DNA of 64,000 nt, taken from Corallochytrium limacisporum (taxonomy: Eukaryota; Opisthokonta). Position 1 is the stretch's first letter. Each line of letters opens with the position of its first letter. Under the pieces are notes generated by a model. The model worked only from the letters and a program-made list of their open reading frames with translations. It made no database searches and was not told where the DNA came from. Below, one piece after another: positions 11,073-22,079 of the stretch. The stretch is from positions 90,510 through 154,509 of the forward strand of contig PDIP01000004.1 in assembly GCA_002811645.1 (NCBI GenBank). Direction: 5' to 3'. The position numbers and the translations under genes were made by a program.

Positions 11073-14000
11073 GGTGAATTTTAGTGGTTTGAAAGCAAAA
11101 GTGTTGATGAGTGACGCTGTCTTCTTTGCTTGCTCTGATCCGACACTAGTGATATGTCAGATCAATATATTATGTAGGTAAATAATATTCTAGTCTAAGT
11201 TGAAATTGAAACAAGTGCATGTGATGTAGATACTTAAATACGTAATTCTGCATACAAACAAACAAGACGCGTCAAATTTCTTCCTCAACTGGTCTGGTGC
11301 AAAGCAAAACAGTCATGTTCACGAGTTGGTATTGAAGAGCGGCGGCCTCAAAGGGGCCCGGACATGGGAGGATGGGCAAGACGAGAAAGTGAAAAAAAAA
11401 GGAAGACAGGGGAGAAAGACCAGGAGAGAAGGGGGAGAGGGGGAAAAGCCGGTAGCACTCAAGGGACCGAAGCGAGGATTCGACAGTTTCCGTTGATAAA
11501 ATGGACTGAACCACAAGGGAAACAACTGGACTGGATCGAGTGGGAACAACCGACATTCGGGCGGGAACCACAGAGTATGAGGGGTGTTGTCCTTTCAGTG
11601 TGCCGGAAATCGGAGGGGAAGTGACTACTGTGAGCTGCACACCGGCATGACGGTACACATCTACAGCGCCCTCTTTGCGAATTATGTATGGTATTGTCAG
11701 AAACAAACAACACAAAAAACTCTGGAACACTTTCTGAAACACCTCAGTTCCCCCCCCCCCTCGCGAGCCATTTGGTCTTGTTTGTCATCGCGGAGTTTTC
11801 GAAGCCTTTCCCAACTATTGAGCACGGAAACAATTTACCAATACATTCTGTGTGAGGGTTGTGTGTGTGTGTTTTGTGGCTCTGTGTGATGTCCCTTTCC
11901 CTCCCCTTCCCCCCCTCCCCCCCCGGGTCCTGGTTCCCTCTGGTCAAACTGAGGTGTGTCTTGTGACCTTCTCCCTCTTTCAATCTTCTCCGCTTCCCTC
12001 AATGTTTCTCTATTTTTTCTCCCCTGCGTTGCCTGCTCACAAAGTCGGTCTTTTTTCATCGGCCCCGTCCATTAGAGCAAACTCCAAGAGCTCGAGCCAG
12101 TTTGGCTGCCGACGTGTCCGCTACCATCCTCACTGTTACAGTTCTGTTTTATCTTTTCCCTCCTTTCCCGCTCCTTTCTCTCTGATTTACTACCTTTTTC
12201 TCTTCAATACATTGAGAGTGGCATTTCTCCGTGTTTGAACACAGAATTCTTGGTGTGCGTCTGATGTCTTGTCGATAGTTTGCTTTCTTGTTGCACGGTC
12301 TGTCGAAAAGTTTCATTTCGATCGCGACAGAGGTACCTTGTGGGATACTGCCATATCCCACCAGCTTGAGCATGAATGGTTCGCCGTCTTGCTTCATATT
12401 GGCTTGTCCTCACCTTGTATGTCTCGTACCATCTCCATTTTCCTCCATCGAAGCCAGCGGAATTCCATTGCTTTGGATTGTTGGCCGCTTGAAGTTACCA
12501 GTACTAATGCTGCTGCAGAGGTGATGCTGTGAGGCTGTGGTGTTAGCATTCGAGCCTCATATGGAGAGGTGCGGGGGTGAAATTGTTTGGCGAAGCCGCC
12601 CCCGTGGGTGTTCAACCCGGTACAACGAAGAGTTTGCTGTCAAAGTGCAGTGGGCATTTCGACTTGTGCGTGTCCTCATGTCTTGTACCATGGTGAGTGT
12701 GTGCCTCTGCAATCTCAGAGAAGTAAATACTTCTCGAGATGCCCTCTTCGGCAACAGAATAAAAGTACCGCATGTGAACCTTCCAAAGGGACTGGGAAGT
12801 GTTCTGTTGGTGTGTTTAACGTCACCGAGGGAACCTTAGAGAACAGAGCACTGAAATGCCGTACACGTTAACCTTCCAAAACGGACAGCTGAATAGTGCG
12901 AGGCCGTTGTGGCCCATGTCAAACGTCACCGTCGCCCTCTTCTCGAGCTGCTGCCAAGTTTGCAGAAATGTATCGTTTCTGAATTTCTCTTCAATGCCGA
13001 GTTGCATATGTGCGAATTCTGTTGACAGATGCGCTCTAGATCGTACCTCATGACAATTAGCTAACAGCCCCACAGAATGACCACTCAGCATTGTCAAATG
13101 TAGACACCTCCCTTCTCGAAGTCGAACTCAAGCCCTGCGGATTCGAAATGTGGTATTTTTTTTTGATAAGTGCTGGGTACGTCGGCATATCTTGTCTCTA
13201 TATACATTCAAGACGTGCTGTCAACTGTAGAAACCAGTTTACAGAGGTCTTGGCACGAATAGTTGTCTGGTGACACTGATATACCGATTTTCACGAAAGT
13301 AGAGGGGCACAAAAAATTTTTGGAGGCACGGTATTGGTCAGATGAAGCATGCACAAACAAAACTTCACCTTGCCACATGTGACGGTCTGCAAATTGACAA
13401 CGGGAACACATGAGACGTTGGCATACAGAGTAGGACGAAAGACGAGGATGGTGGATGTGGAATTCTGCAGCCCCAGCTAGCCAATGTAAGCCCGCTGGAC
13501 ATGAGAATCCCAGTAGAGCCCCAGTGAAATTCATATAATTGCGTGGGACGGATGGAACGGCACATTTATTTTTCTTTAATGAAGAATAAGTATTACAGTG
13601 ATTCTACACTATAGAAGAACAGAACCGCTTGGAGCAAGCAGCCAACAGTCACCATGGTCAATATTCCTCCTGAAATTTATGTAAGCTCATGGTGGGAGGG
13701 AATGACGCATTGACATGTACTTTGTGGAGCAAAGCAGACAGCCAACAAGCAGATTTTGTTCCTTTCCGGCGGCAGGTCAAAACAGATCGAGAGAGGGGAA
13801 TATGTCTCACGGCTCACATACACACAAGCGGAGCCTTTTTCTGCACTGACAGTACACTAGCGTTTTACCACGAGAACTCAAGGCTCGAACGATGCTGGGC
13901 ACTGTTGGCGGCGGGGTGTGGGAGAGAAGTGGATGTTTCACCAGGCGGATTTCCAGGTGGAATCGGGGGAAATGTACCCAGGATCGAAATTTGAATCGGC

Positions 14001-15000
14001 TCATTCCTCCAAAGAACACATATGAAAAGTGCCTAGCGGATGGACAAAGGCGAGCTAATGGGAGGGGACGGGAGTGCATTTAGGGTTTGTGGTATTGAGA
14101 ATAAAACCGCAGCCACCACAAATGTGTCAAGCCCCGTGTCTATTCCTCGACTGTGTTGACAATTTAATGTTACAATCGTGTTGAACGTACACAATTTGTC
14201 TTCCGCGGCAATTCGTTGACCGATGGCATCCAAGCCTCAAAATCTATAGCTAGCGGGAGGCGTGTGCTCACTGCGGCAGTATCACAATGAACACAGAGAC
14301 ATCCTGGAGAGGACTGGCAACAGAGTCATACTCGTGCACAGTGCAGTCCAGTGAGTGGACAGCGAGCTTACAGACGTTTCGAATGTAAATTCCGTAAAAA
14401 TCTCACCAAAAACTATAACGAGTAGCTGAGCACAGGGCAGAGTGGGTATGCGTGCACATCTTTGACAGTCTTCGGAATCTATGGAAGAGATCACAGGAGT
14501 ACAGAATAGTTCGCTGTGGTCCGTCGGGGAGTGCTTGCGACTTTAATATGTGTTTGGCCAATCACATTTTCCGTGCATTCCGGTCAAGATGTTCATCTCT
14601 TTGGAAGCATACAAAGAATGAACAAGAATTTCAATGCAAATATATGGATTCAAACTGGCTCTACTAAAGTGTGGTGTACCCCGCCCAAGTTGTGTTGCCA
14701 AAGTTATACGGAGTGGACCCACTGTTCGCAGCAACATTACTCAAGGGAGAGGATGTCGCTTGATTGACCGGAGGCTCTCCGCACCATCTCTTAAGCACAA
14801 AGCATGATGTAGTTCCCTACACAACATGAATGAGCCAGTTCATCGTGTACTGAAGGGCACAACTTTTTGTTTGGTGCAATTGATTGATCGACATGTTCCT
14901 CGATGACTGAGGATCCCATGATGTGACAGTTACTCTGTTGTGGCAAAGTCTGCTACCAATGCGATATAGGACTGCATTTAGCGGGATGGTTTTGAAGACC

Positions 15001-15028
15001 GAGAAATCCCAGTATTTTGGGTCTTCTC
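15001..15028. other. Imperfect hairpin
   Basis: GAGAA and CCCA on the left arm pair with TGGG and TTCTC on the right arm, with a two-base internal mismatch and a loop of about five bases. No T-run follows and no gene lies nearby, so no function is assigned. Confidence 0.4.
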
Positions 15029-16132
15029 AGCCCCCGCGGATTTTGGACCTCTGGCTCCAAGCGGGATAGTCTGCCACCTATATTTTCCTATGAAAACCTG
15101 GTTAACATCATGAATTTGGAGATCGTAGATTCCTACTATTGCCTTTTGTATAGTATCTGTGTTTTCGCCTTTCCCCTCGTATTAACGTCGTAGGGAACAG
15201 CAAGTGTTCCAAGGACTTCTAATCACACCCCCGTATCTCTCTTACTTTGTTCCAAGCTTTTATTCCCCAACACACTTTTTGTCCCTCTGAGCGACGGCAT
15301 TGAGTGAGTGGGAGGGGGGATCGCCCTGAGACAGTTAGAGAAACCCACCGAAAGTTAGAAAAGTCGCGTGGGTGAACTCGAGATGGAGATCTTTGGTAGG
15401 GTCTCTTGTCAGGAAAGTAGGGTCTACTCCAGCGACATAGAGAGAGAGAGTGGAAACATCGTAAACAGTACAAATTATGGATTGTGTTAAGACTCACACA
15501 TGTTGATGGTCTCTTGGTCTCCCCCCTGGTTGATGTCCTCCAGCCACTCATGTGAATGATCTTACTACGGGCTATCTGTGAAGACATAAACAACACACCA
15601 AGTTTATTCTCTGATATCTGCTAGAAATTCTGTTCAGCATTTGTCAATTGACTGTTTCACGTCAAGAAATTGCAACCTTCGAACACACATCCGAGTGGAT
15701 CCTCCCGCTACATTCAACTTCATGTGGCCCTCGCGATCGGGTCAACTAAGCAGCCATCGTCACGATTCCGAGGAGACCTTCGACTTCCCCTTCTGTTTCT
15801 CTATAGCTGGTTTCTCAGTCCCTCAGTGCTGCCATGAACCCGGCCTTTGAACCAAGCCCAAACATATCCCAGTTCCCAACCTCCAGCAAACCCCCCCCCC
15901 AGAGGCTCAACCCACGCGACTTTTCTAACAGTTGTGCAAGCATACAATACACTGGACTTTATGAAGAGGCACGATATGCCCGGTCCCTTTGTTTACAATT
16001 TGCCGTTGCTAGACTAGATGTACATTTCGATAGTTTCAGAATTTCATCTTGTGCTTTGCCTCTGACGGCACGACTTGCTCCCTTTGCAGGAGGGGGCGCA
16101 CGGTACTAACTTGTTCTGTCCAGCTGTCATCT

Positions 16133-16176
16133 CGCCCCCCCCTCCGCCCCCCACCCCGCCCGTAGGGGGAGGGGAA
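16133..16176. repeat. C-run/G-run palindromic element
   Basis: Several C-runs (up to 8 C) are followed within a few bases by GGGGGAGGGG. It is one of several such elements in the window and the only one found deep in a gene-free region of the left half. It could form a GC hairpin or a G-quadruplex on the plus strand. Confidence 0.6.
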
Positions 16177-17304
16177 ATCGCCCTTCTCCAGAGGAGGTCC
16201 CAAATTTTGACCTGGTTCTCTATGGTGTGGCACACACAGCTATACCTTGATCACTGATCCTGAGTTTCGGAGACAGCAAGGCTTCTTGTGAGTTGGTATC
16301 TGAAAGCGTAAATTTTTCTCAGGGGGGTGTGTGCTGATTCCGAGGTGCAGCTGAACGGGCTCTTAATTGAAACTCTCTTATTGGAGGTGTGCACATGACA
16401 CATTGATGAGAACATACTCTATTATACAATGTTGTGTCCACACATGAGCTCATGGAATTCCAACTAACTACCTGTTGTTGTTTACTTGTGTTTCTTCGGC
16501 CAACGGAAAGGTGAGCGTTCTGTTCGGAGCTACGGACAATCAGGGCGGCAGAAATATGCTTCCCTTGTGGGTGGCTGTGGCCAACACGTTCTTATCCACC
16601 TTTGACAAGATGGTGATATTGGACAACAAGGAGGAAAATGATACGCACTACGAACTCAATTGGAGAACGTCTGGGGTATTGTTCGATTCGATGGTGATAG
16701 TTGGGATAGAAGATATATATAACACTGAGGATTGTCAGAGACGGGCCCGAAAGAAAACAAGCCGCAACATGTTTCATCAAAAATGTTTCAGAGGCATTGT
16801 ATGCATCAGATTGGCGCAATTACTGAGAGTGTGGGTGCTTTAGTGCTGCACTCCAGTAGTGGTTTTGTGCGATCATCTACAGTGTACCTACCCCACAATG
16901 GAACACAATTTGATGAGTGGAAGGGTCTATTTCTGATCACCATATCCGCTAGAGAATGGGCTCGGAGTGCCATTGCCGTATCCTTTTGTACAGAGTGTCA
17001 ACCCCGATTTCTGCCCTTCCTGTCGGCCTTATGCTGTGGCGCCCAAACTTCCCCTTCCTCTGGTCTTGTTCAAAAGTGGTGGAACACCATAGCCAAGCAA
17101 AAATTCAAAAGTAATCAATAAATATGAACTAGAATAGAAATATATTTTAAATCTAGAAAATATGCTGAGCTGTGAATCAAGACACTGACAAAGGCCGGAA
17201 ATTTGAAAAGGTCCTTTACAAAAATAGCGGTACATCTAGGAACATTGGTTGGCGCTCAAGTTTCTCAAATGCCATCAACAATCATGCCACACTTGATCAA
17301 ACAC

Positions 17305-18117
17305 TCAAACTGAAGGCCTAATAATTGATACTGTCGAGGATAACAACGTGCAGAGCGTTTGCTTTTTCGGCTGCATGATACACTCGCGCTTCGACTTGAG
17401 CTGGTGAAAGTGTGCGCTTAAGGAACGAGATCTCTTCTGCATGCTTCTTTTCTTCGGCCTGTCGTTCTCGGCATCACGCTTCTCGACAGAATCCAGCTTG
17501 CCTTGCAGCTCCATAACCTGGCGCTGCAGTTATCACGCTCAGTCTTAAGGTCGTTGATCTTCTTCTCGAGTTCCAGCTTACTAGGCTCGGCTTGTAATGC
17601 TTTGCGCATTCCAAACGCAATACTGCTTTCGTACAGAGTCTGATATGCGGCAATTGTCATGCGGATCTCATCACGGACACTGACTAAAAGTAGCCCACGC
17701 TCCGCACAGTTGATGGTGACCTGACGGATTAGATCATCGAAGCACATCGAGTAGAGCTCGCGACGAACAGGGCAGATACCAGTTTCCCGAGCCTGACGCT
17801 GCTGCAGTTTCATGTCCAGCTGTTCCTGTAGATTGATCACATCTAGACGGGTGTCAGGTGTAGAGGAAACTCTCTGGTGCCATACCTTGCCACTTTCGTT
17901 GAATTCCCGACGGGGTAGAATAGATTTCAGAACTTCTTCAGTCTGCTGCGTAGACCGGTAGATCGGGACCCACGGCGTTTGCGCCTACGTGGGGCAGCTT
18001 CGAGTGCTTGCCCAAGGTATCCTTAGCCTTAACATGTTTTCTTGGTGAAGTACCTATGGGCTTAGACACTAGAGAAGGTGTGTCATACTTCACGAGTGTA
18101 GAAGGAGAAGGACTCAT
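17305..18117 (-). pseudogene. DNALI1: Axonemal inner-arm dynein light chain (DNALI1/p28), frameshifted
   Basis: DNALI1 (p28 in Chlamydomonas) is a light chain of single-headed inner-arm dyneins in motile cilia and flagella. The translated pieces match the family almost end to end but lie in different frames. An N-terminal piece from an ATG at 18117 contains LVKYDTP. A middle piece (about 17530-17965) contains the hallmarks SSTPDTRLDVINLQEQLD, ETGICPVRRELYS and VTINCAERGLLL. A C-terminal coiled-coil piece contains MELQGKLDSVEKRDAENDR, then KKHAEEISFLKRT in a further frame, then QLKSKRECIMQPKK back in the earlier frame. The frame changes fall near 17985, 17530, 17461 and 17415. The first might alternatively be a short intron, but the others interrupt continuous homology by single bases. 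Much longer frames nearby are intact, so decay is likelier than poor sequence, although base-call errors cannot be excluded. Confidence 0.8.
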
Positions 18118-19955
18118 AATGTCTGTCCTTATATATTACACATAGTAAACTTCTGATCATCCGTCTTGCTTGAACTTGAACTCGGGTTGGCCGATTCTCA
18201 AAACCTTCAGCTTTGACGATATGATACTAGTCGTTATGGAAGATCGCTTACATGCATTGCTGCACTCGTTCTCGTTGTATGCCACGCCCGACTTCTTTAC
18301 ACGAACCTGTTGAGATCCGCAAGCCTGTGTCTTCTCGATAACCTCGAGACATTCTACCTTTCCCCACTAGACTTCGCACCCCGTCCGAACGCGAACCAAA
18401 CCCTTGTCTGATCGGCTCCGGCTTTCCATGCGTACAATGGGTTAGGTACCGAGTGGGATTCCTTTCTCAGGGACTTTCTCTGTCGGGAGTCTGGGATCCC
18501 CTTCCTCATCCTCCAGCCAAACCCCCCCCCTTTCTGGTTCCTATTTCCCCCGTTTAGAGGACACCAAACAAAGTATATCATATCATGTAGACAAGGGGGC
18601 CTATTTCCTGAGGAACCTCAAAACTCCACACCTGTAGCAAAAAGCACCGAAATGTGGAGATGCTCGTGTGCGTGTGGTTGCAACACACACACACATGCAT
18701 ACTGGGGACCGACTCCGAAACAAACAAAGAAAAATTCTTTCGCAACTTTTTTGCTGTGTTGTAATTGTGCCCTTCCTTGTATATGGTTTGGGTCAAGTTT
18801 TCTGAATGTGCGAGCGGTTCTTAGTACCTTCTGTCAACTCCCGCTATCGTGTTCGATGGCCGACCCTATACGTGAATGCCGCCTTTTGTTGCTGGAAAGG
18901 ATGTGGCGACTGCAATCTCTCACATGGGGTTGGGGGTACTCGGGACCTGATATAGGAGAGCAGAAGGACGGTGCTAATAGTGAAAGTACGGTGTCTTTGT
19001 TTGGGTGTACGATCATGCGACCTTGCAGCAGAGCTCTACGAACTGCGAGCAGTCGGCCACATTATGAATTGGAGGTATCCAGAGGGGCACATGCAATAAT
19101 GTATTGAATATGAAGATTCACTAGTTTCCAGATGTGATAAACCCTGGAGGACGATAACCTCATCGCCTCACTGCATCGTCATCGCACGGTCACACCAGCA
19201 CCATTTCTCCAAGAGCACAATCAGCAGCCTTCAGGAAGAGATCGTAGCGGTTGAACACGTCCCCAGAAGCTCACGGGCACAATAGAATGCAGTTCATAAA
19301 CATACCAATAGAGCATCTCAAATGGGGACTGAATCTTCACATGGCTATGCGAAGCCGGGGGGCTTTGCATGCCTCAACTACAATGACATCCACAACGACC
19401 AACTTGGTTCACACGGGAGCCGGGGAAATCGAACCGGTCACAAGCCGATGTTTGCCTCAGGAAACTGCATGTGTGCACTGTCTTCGGTCACGAGAGTGAA
19501 GTGTATTGTAGTTGAAATGAGCAGGCGAACAAGTGACAGCTCAGAAGAAAGAGCGCCGGTGGTGGTTCTCCATCTCTCATCTGAACACGACAATTTGAGG
19601 ACCCAAATCGGAGTTTGAATGGCGGCTAGTATGCCCCCTTCCCGAGAGAAAACATCACCCGATAGAGCGACTGTGGGGAGGAGCCTCCCAGAGGGGGAGG
19701 GGAACCAGAGAAGCACAGGAGACAAACCACACCAGTGACATAGTTCGCGGAGATTTGCAGTGATTGCCACTTAACCACGCAACCAAGGAGACGCGCCACA
19801 AGAGAAGAATTGTTAATATTTTGCTTGCACAATTCTGAGTCAGACATAGGGTCGGGTACTTCAACATCTTCAGTAGAGTCACTTAACAATATCTCACATG
19901 TCCGAGTATTCCGGTTTATTGGACGGGAAAGGAAATCAATATCTTTGGTGACAAC
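18118..19955. other. Spacer between DNALI1 pseudogene and BFR1-like gene
   Basis: No gene is seen. A C-run lies at 18522-18530 and a GGGGGAGGGG element at 19680-19703, 250-280 bp upstream of the BFR1-like start. A tRNA T-arm-like word on the minus strand near 19430 lacks an A box and acceptor pairing. This spacer separates two divergently oriented units. Confidence 0.5.
19680..19703. promoter_or_regulatory. G-rich element upstream of BFR1-like gene
   Basis: CCTCCC is followed by GGGGGAGGGG, the same core seen in other upstream spacers of the window, about 260 bp before the start codon. The promoter role is inferred from recurrence only. Confidence 0.4.
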
Positions 19956-21317
19956 ATGGCCGAGAACGAGGCTGTGGCTACTCCTCCCAAGGAGGAGACT
20001 ACTGAGGTGAAGCAACAAGAGAAAAATGTGCCCAAGAAGCGCCCTCCTCAACCCAACAAAGCCGCGCACAAGGCTGAAAATGAACGAATCACCAAAGACA
20101 TCGAAGTTCTCGAGAAGCAGCGCCGTGATCTTACTGCTGCCATCGATGGTAAGGGAAACAGTGAATATCGTGAGAAACGCAACGCTCTTATGGAGAAGCT
20201 GAAGCCTCTGAAAGAGCAGAAGCAGGGAATTCAAGCGGACAAGGGCAAGATCCTCGACCAGATGAAGGTTGTCAGCGACAACCTGGCGAAGAAGGCAGAT
20301 GGTCTGCGCCAGTCCCGTGCTCAGATTCGCTACAAGAACCCCGAGGACATTGACAAGGCCATCAAGGACTTGGAGTACACCATGAAGACCACTCGCCTAA
20401 ATGTTGTGGATGAGAAGCGGCTATTGCAGGAGAAGGATATGCTGAACCGCAACAAAGATCAGCTTGGTAAGCTGGAGGCGCAGCAGAAGGAATTCGAGGC
20501 TGAGAAGGCTAAGAAGGACGCCTTTAAGAAGCAGGTGGATGCTACCTACGACAAGCTGAATGCAGTTAAGAAGCAGGAAGACGAGATCAAGAGGCAACTT
20601 GACGCCCTGTCGGCCGAGAACGAAAAACTTGTAGGAAACAAGAAGGATCTCATCGCGCAGCGTGATGTCATCAAGGGCAAGATTGACGAGCTGTACCAAA
20701 AGCGTCGTGAGGAGAACGCGGCTTTCAAGAAGGTTGAGGATGAGTGGTACACCTACCAGCGCGCCGAGCGCGAGGACCGTCGTAAACGCCAGGAAGAGGA
20801 GCGCAAGGTTTGGGAAGCCGAGAAACAGGCCCGTTTGGAAGCCGAACGCAAGGAGTATGAAGAGTGGGAGCGCACTCGTGATCCGTATGAGGAGCACAAG
20901 ACCAAGGCTGCTGCCCTCATCAAATACCTGAGCACTTTCACTGGCGCGACTGACCAGAACGGCGCCGCTGGCAATGGACCGGCTGCTCCAACTGGGGTTA
21001 AGGTTCCCGAGGGCGCCAGGATGATCAACAAGAAGCAGCAGGAGGAAGAGTTAGAGGATTTGTTCGTCGGTGGTGGTGGGAAGAAGAAGGGTAAGGGGAA
21101 AAAAGCTCTTGCTGATCGTAAGGCTAAGCAGAACCTGACTGTGCCTCTGGATTTGCTGGATGACTTCCGCTTGGTAGAGGTTCCCGCTCCTAAGACCTAC
21201 GGCGAAGTCCCGGCCACCATTAAGGCCTTGGATGAGCGCATCGCGCACTACAAAGCATCCTGGTCTGGACCGCCTGCCGACGAGAAGAAGGAGGAGGCCT
21301 CCGTTGAGGCTGCCTAA
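19956..21317 (+). CDS. BFR1-like: BFR1-like coiled-coil protein
   Basis: A 453-residue protein that is highly charged and almost wholly alpha-helical, with coiled coil from about residue 35 to 320. The order of segments fits the yeast BFR1 (brefeldin A resistance/nuclear segregation) family: a Pro/Lys-rich start (KKRPPQPNK), a block RYKNPEDIDKAIKDLEYTMK near residue 125, a long Lys/Glu/Arg coiled coil, and a DPYEEHKTKAAALIKYLS motif near residue 307. A Lys-rich segment (GGGKKKGKGKK) follows near residue 375. Yeast BFR1 associates with polysome-bound mRNPs at the ER and affects secretion and ploidy; the same role here is inference. The ATG at 19956 has an ACAACATGG context. No signal peptide or membrane segment is present. 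Confidence 0.8.
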   Translation: MAENEAVATPPKEETTEVKQQEKNVPKKRPPQPNKAAHKAENERITKDIEVLEKQRRDLTAAIDGKGNSEYREKRNALMEKLKPLKEQKQGIQADKGKILDQMKVVSDNLAKKADGLRQSRAQIRYKNPEDIDKAIKDLEYTMKTTRLNVVDEKRLLQEKDMLNRNKDQLGKLEAQQKEFEAEKAKKDAFKKQVDATYDKLNAVKKQEDEIKRQLDALSAENEKLVGNKKDLIAQRDVIKGKIDELYQKRREENAAFKKVEDEWYTYQRAEREDRRKRQEEERKVWEAEKQARLEAERKEYEEWERTRDPYEEHKTKAAALIKYLSTFTGATDQNGAAGNGPAAPTGVKVPEGARMINKKQQEEELEDLFVGGGGKKKGKGKKALADRKAKQNLTVPLDLLDDFRLVEVPAPKTYGEVPATIKALDERIAHYKASWSGPPADEKKEEASVEAA

Positions 21318-22079
21318 GTGATCAATCCCTAGGACTCTATGTGTTCTACAGCATCACTTTCCCCATTTCATCATCGCATCATGTGCGAGTTATCAACTTG
21401 CACTAGTAAGTTTAAGCAAAGCATAATACAGATATCCATCGTACCCCCCGGTAAGGTTTTGCTGTGAACATTAGGAACTGTGCCAAAAGGCAAGAACTTA
21501 AATTTACACCCCTTGGTATCTATCGAGTCCATTGAGTCTGTCACACTGTTGGCACAATCGTGGTGCTCCACCTGCAGCCGCGGAGCTTGTCGCTCACAAT
21601 AACACCAGACAGTGACACTGCGAATTGATTTTAGATATACCTTCAGTACTTCCCGATACTACGACATACGGACTTTTTATCAAGTCTCGACCCAGGTCGT
21701 TCCCACCACTTAATGTTCTGAAACGGGAACGCAAGCTGGGCGACCGCTGGGAGGGAAGGAGGGAGGGAGGGGAGCCAGACCGCCGGTAGCGGGAGACGGA
21801 CGGGTGGCTGTTATTGGTGTTATTTTCTTTTTGCGCGCTCGGACCCCTCTGCGCTAGCAGTCTCCGTAGCCTTGTGCTGAAGGGGATGGCGCCGCTGTCT
21901 AAGAAGATATTCTCACTTCGAATGATGGATTCGGATCGGGCAGGAGTGGTATTAAGCCAATGACGATTGCACAATGATGCTGTGAATCCCTTACTCAGTC
22001 CGTTGATTCAAACATATTGACAACTCTGATTGGACGCGTTGGGAACAAATATGCTTTGCGAAGGCTAATCTTTATTACA
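21318..22079. other. Spacer between BFR1-like and PsuG/kinase genes
   Basis: This 762-bp spacer lies between two co-oriented genes. A GGGAGGGAAGGAGGGAGG-type purine stretch at 21749-21775 lies about 310 bp before the downstream start and has four or more G-triplets, so it could form a G-quadruplex. No gene is seen. Confidence 0.5.

Larger units (their letters stand above)
11073..17304. other. Gene-poor spacer, 6.2 kb
   Basis: No gene is recognised. The stretch just upstream of the Myc-like gene (11073-12240) is rich in pyrimidines on the plus strand, with C-runs at 11750-11760 and around 11905-11925. Further features are a C-run near 15890-15900, a C/G palindrome at 16133-16176, a short hairpin at 15001-15028 and an isolated AATTTTTGG word near 13316. 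All open frames (up to 156 codons) lack known motifs. Confidence 0.5.

Noticed and set aside
13312-13325. Sm-site-like AATTTTTGG suggesting an snRNA
   Set aside because: No U1, U2, U4, U5 or U6 signature words around it; a short T-rich word is expected by chance.
17980-18000. Reading the first frame change of DNALI1 as a short GTAGGC...CGCAG intron
   Set aside because: Possible for this site alone, but the other frame changes lie inside continuous homology and cannot be introns, so decay explains all of them more simply.
19411-19500. Possible minus-strand tRNA (GGTTCGATTTCC)
   Set aside because: Only the T-loop word fits; the T stem does not pair in register and neither A box nor acceptor stem is present.
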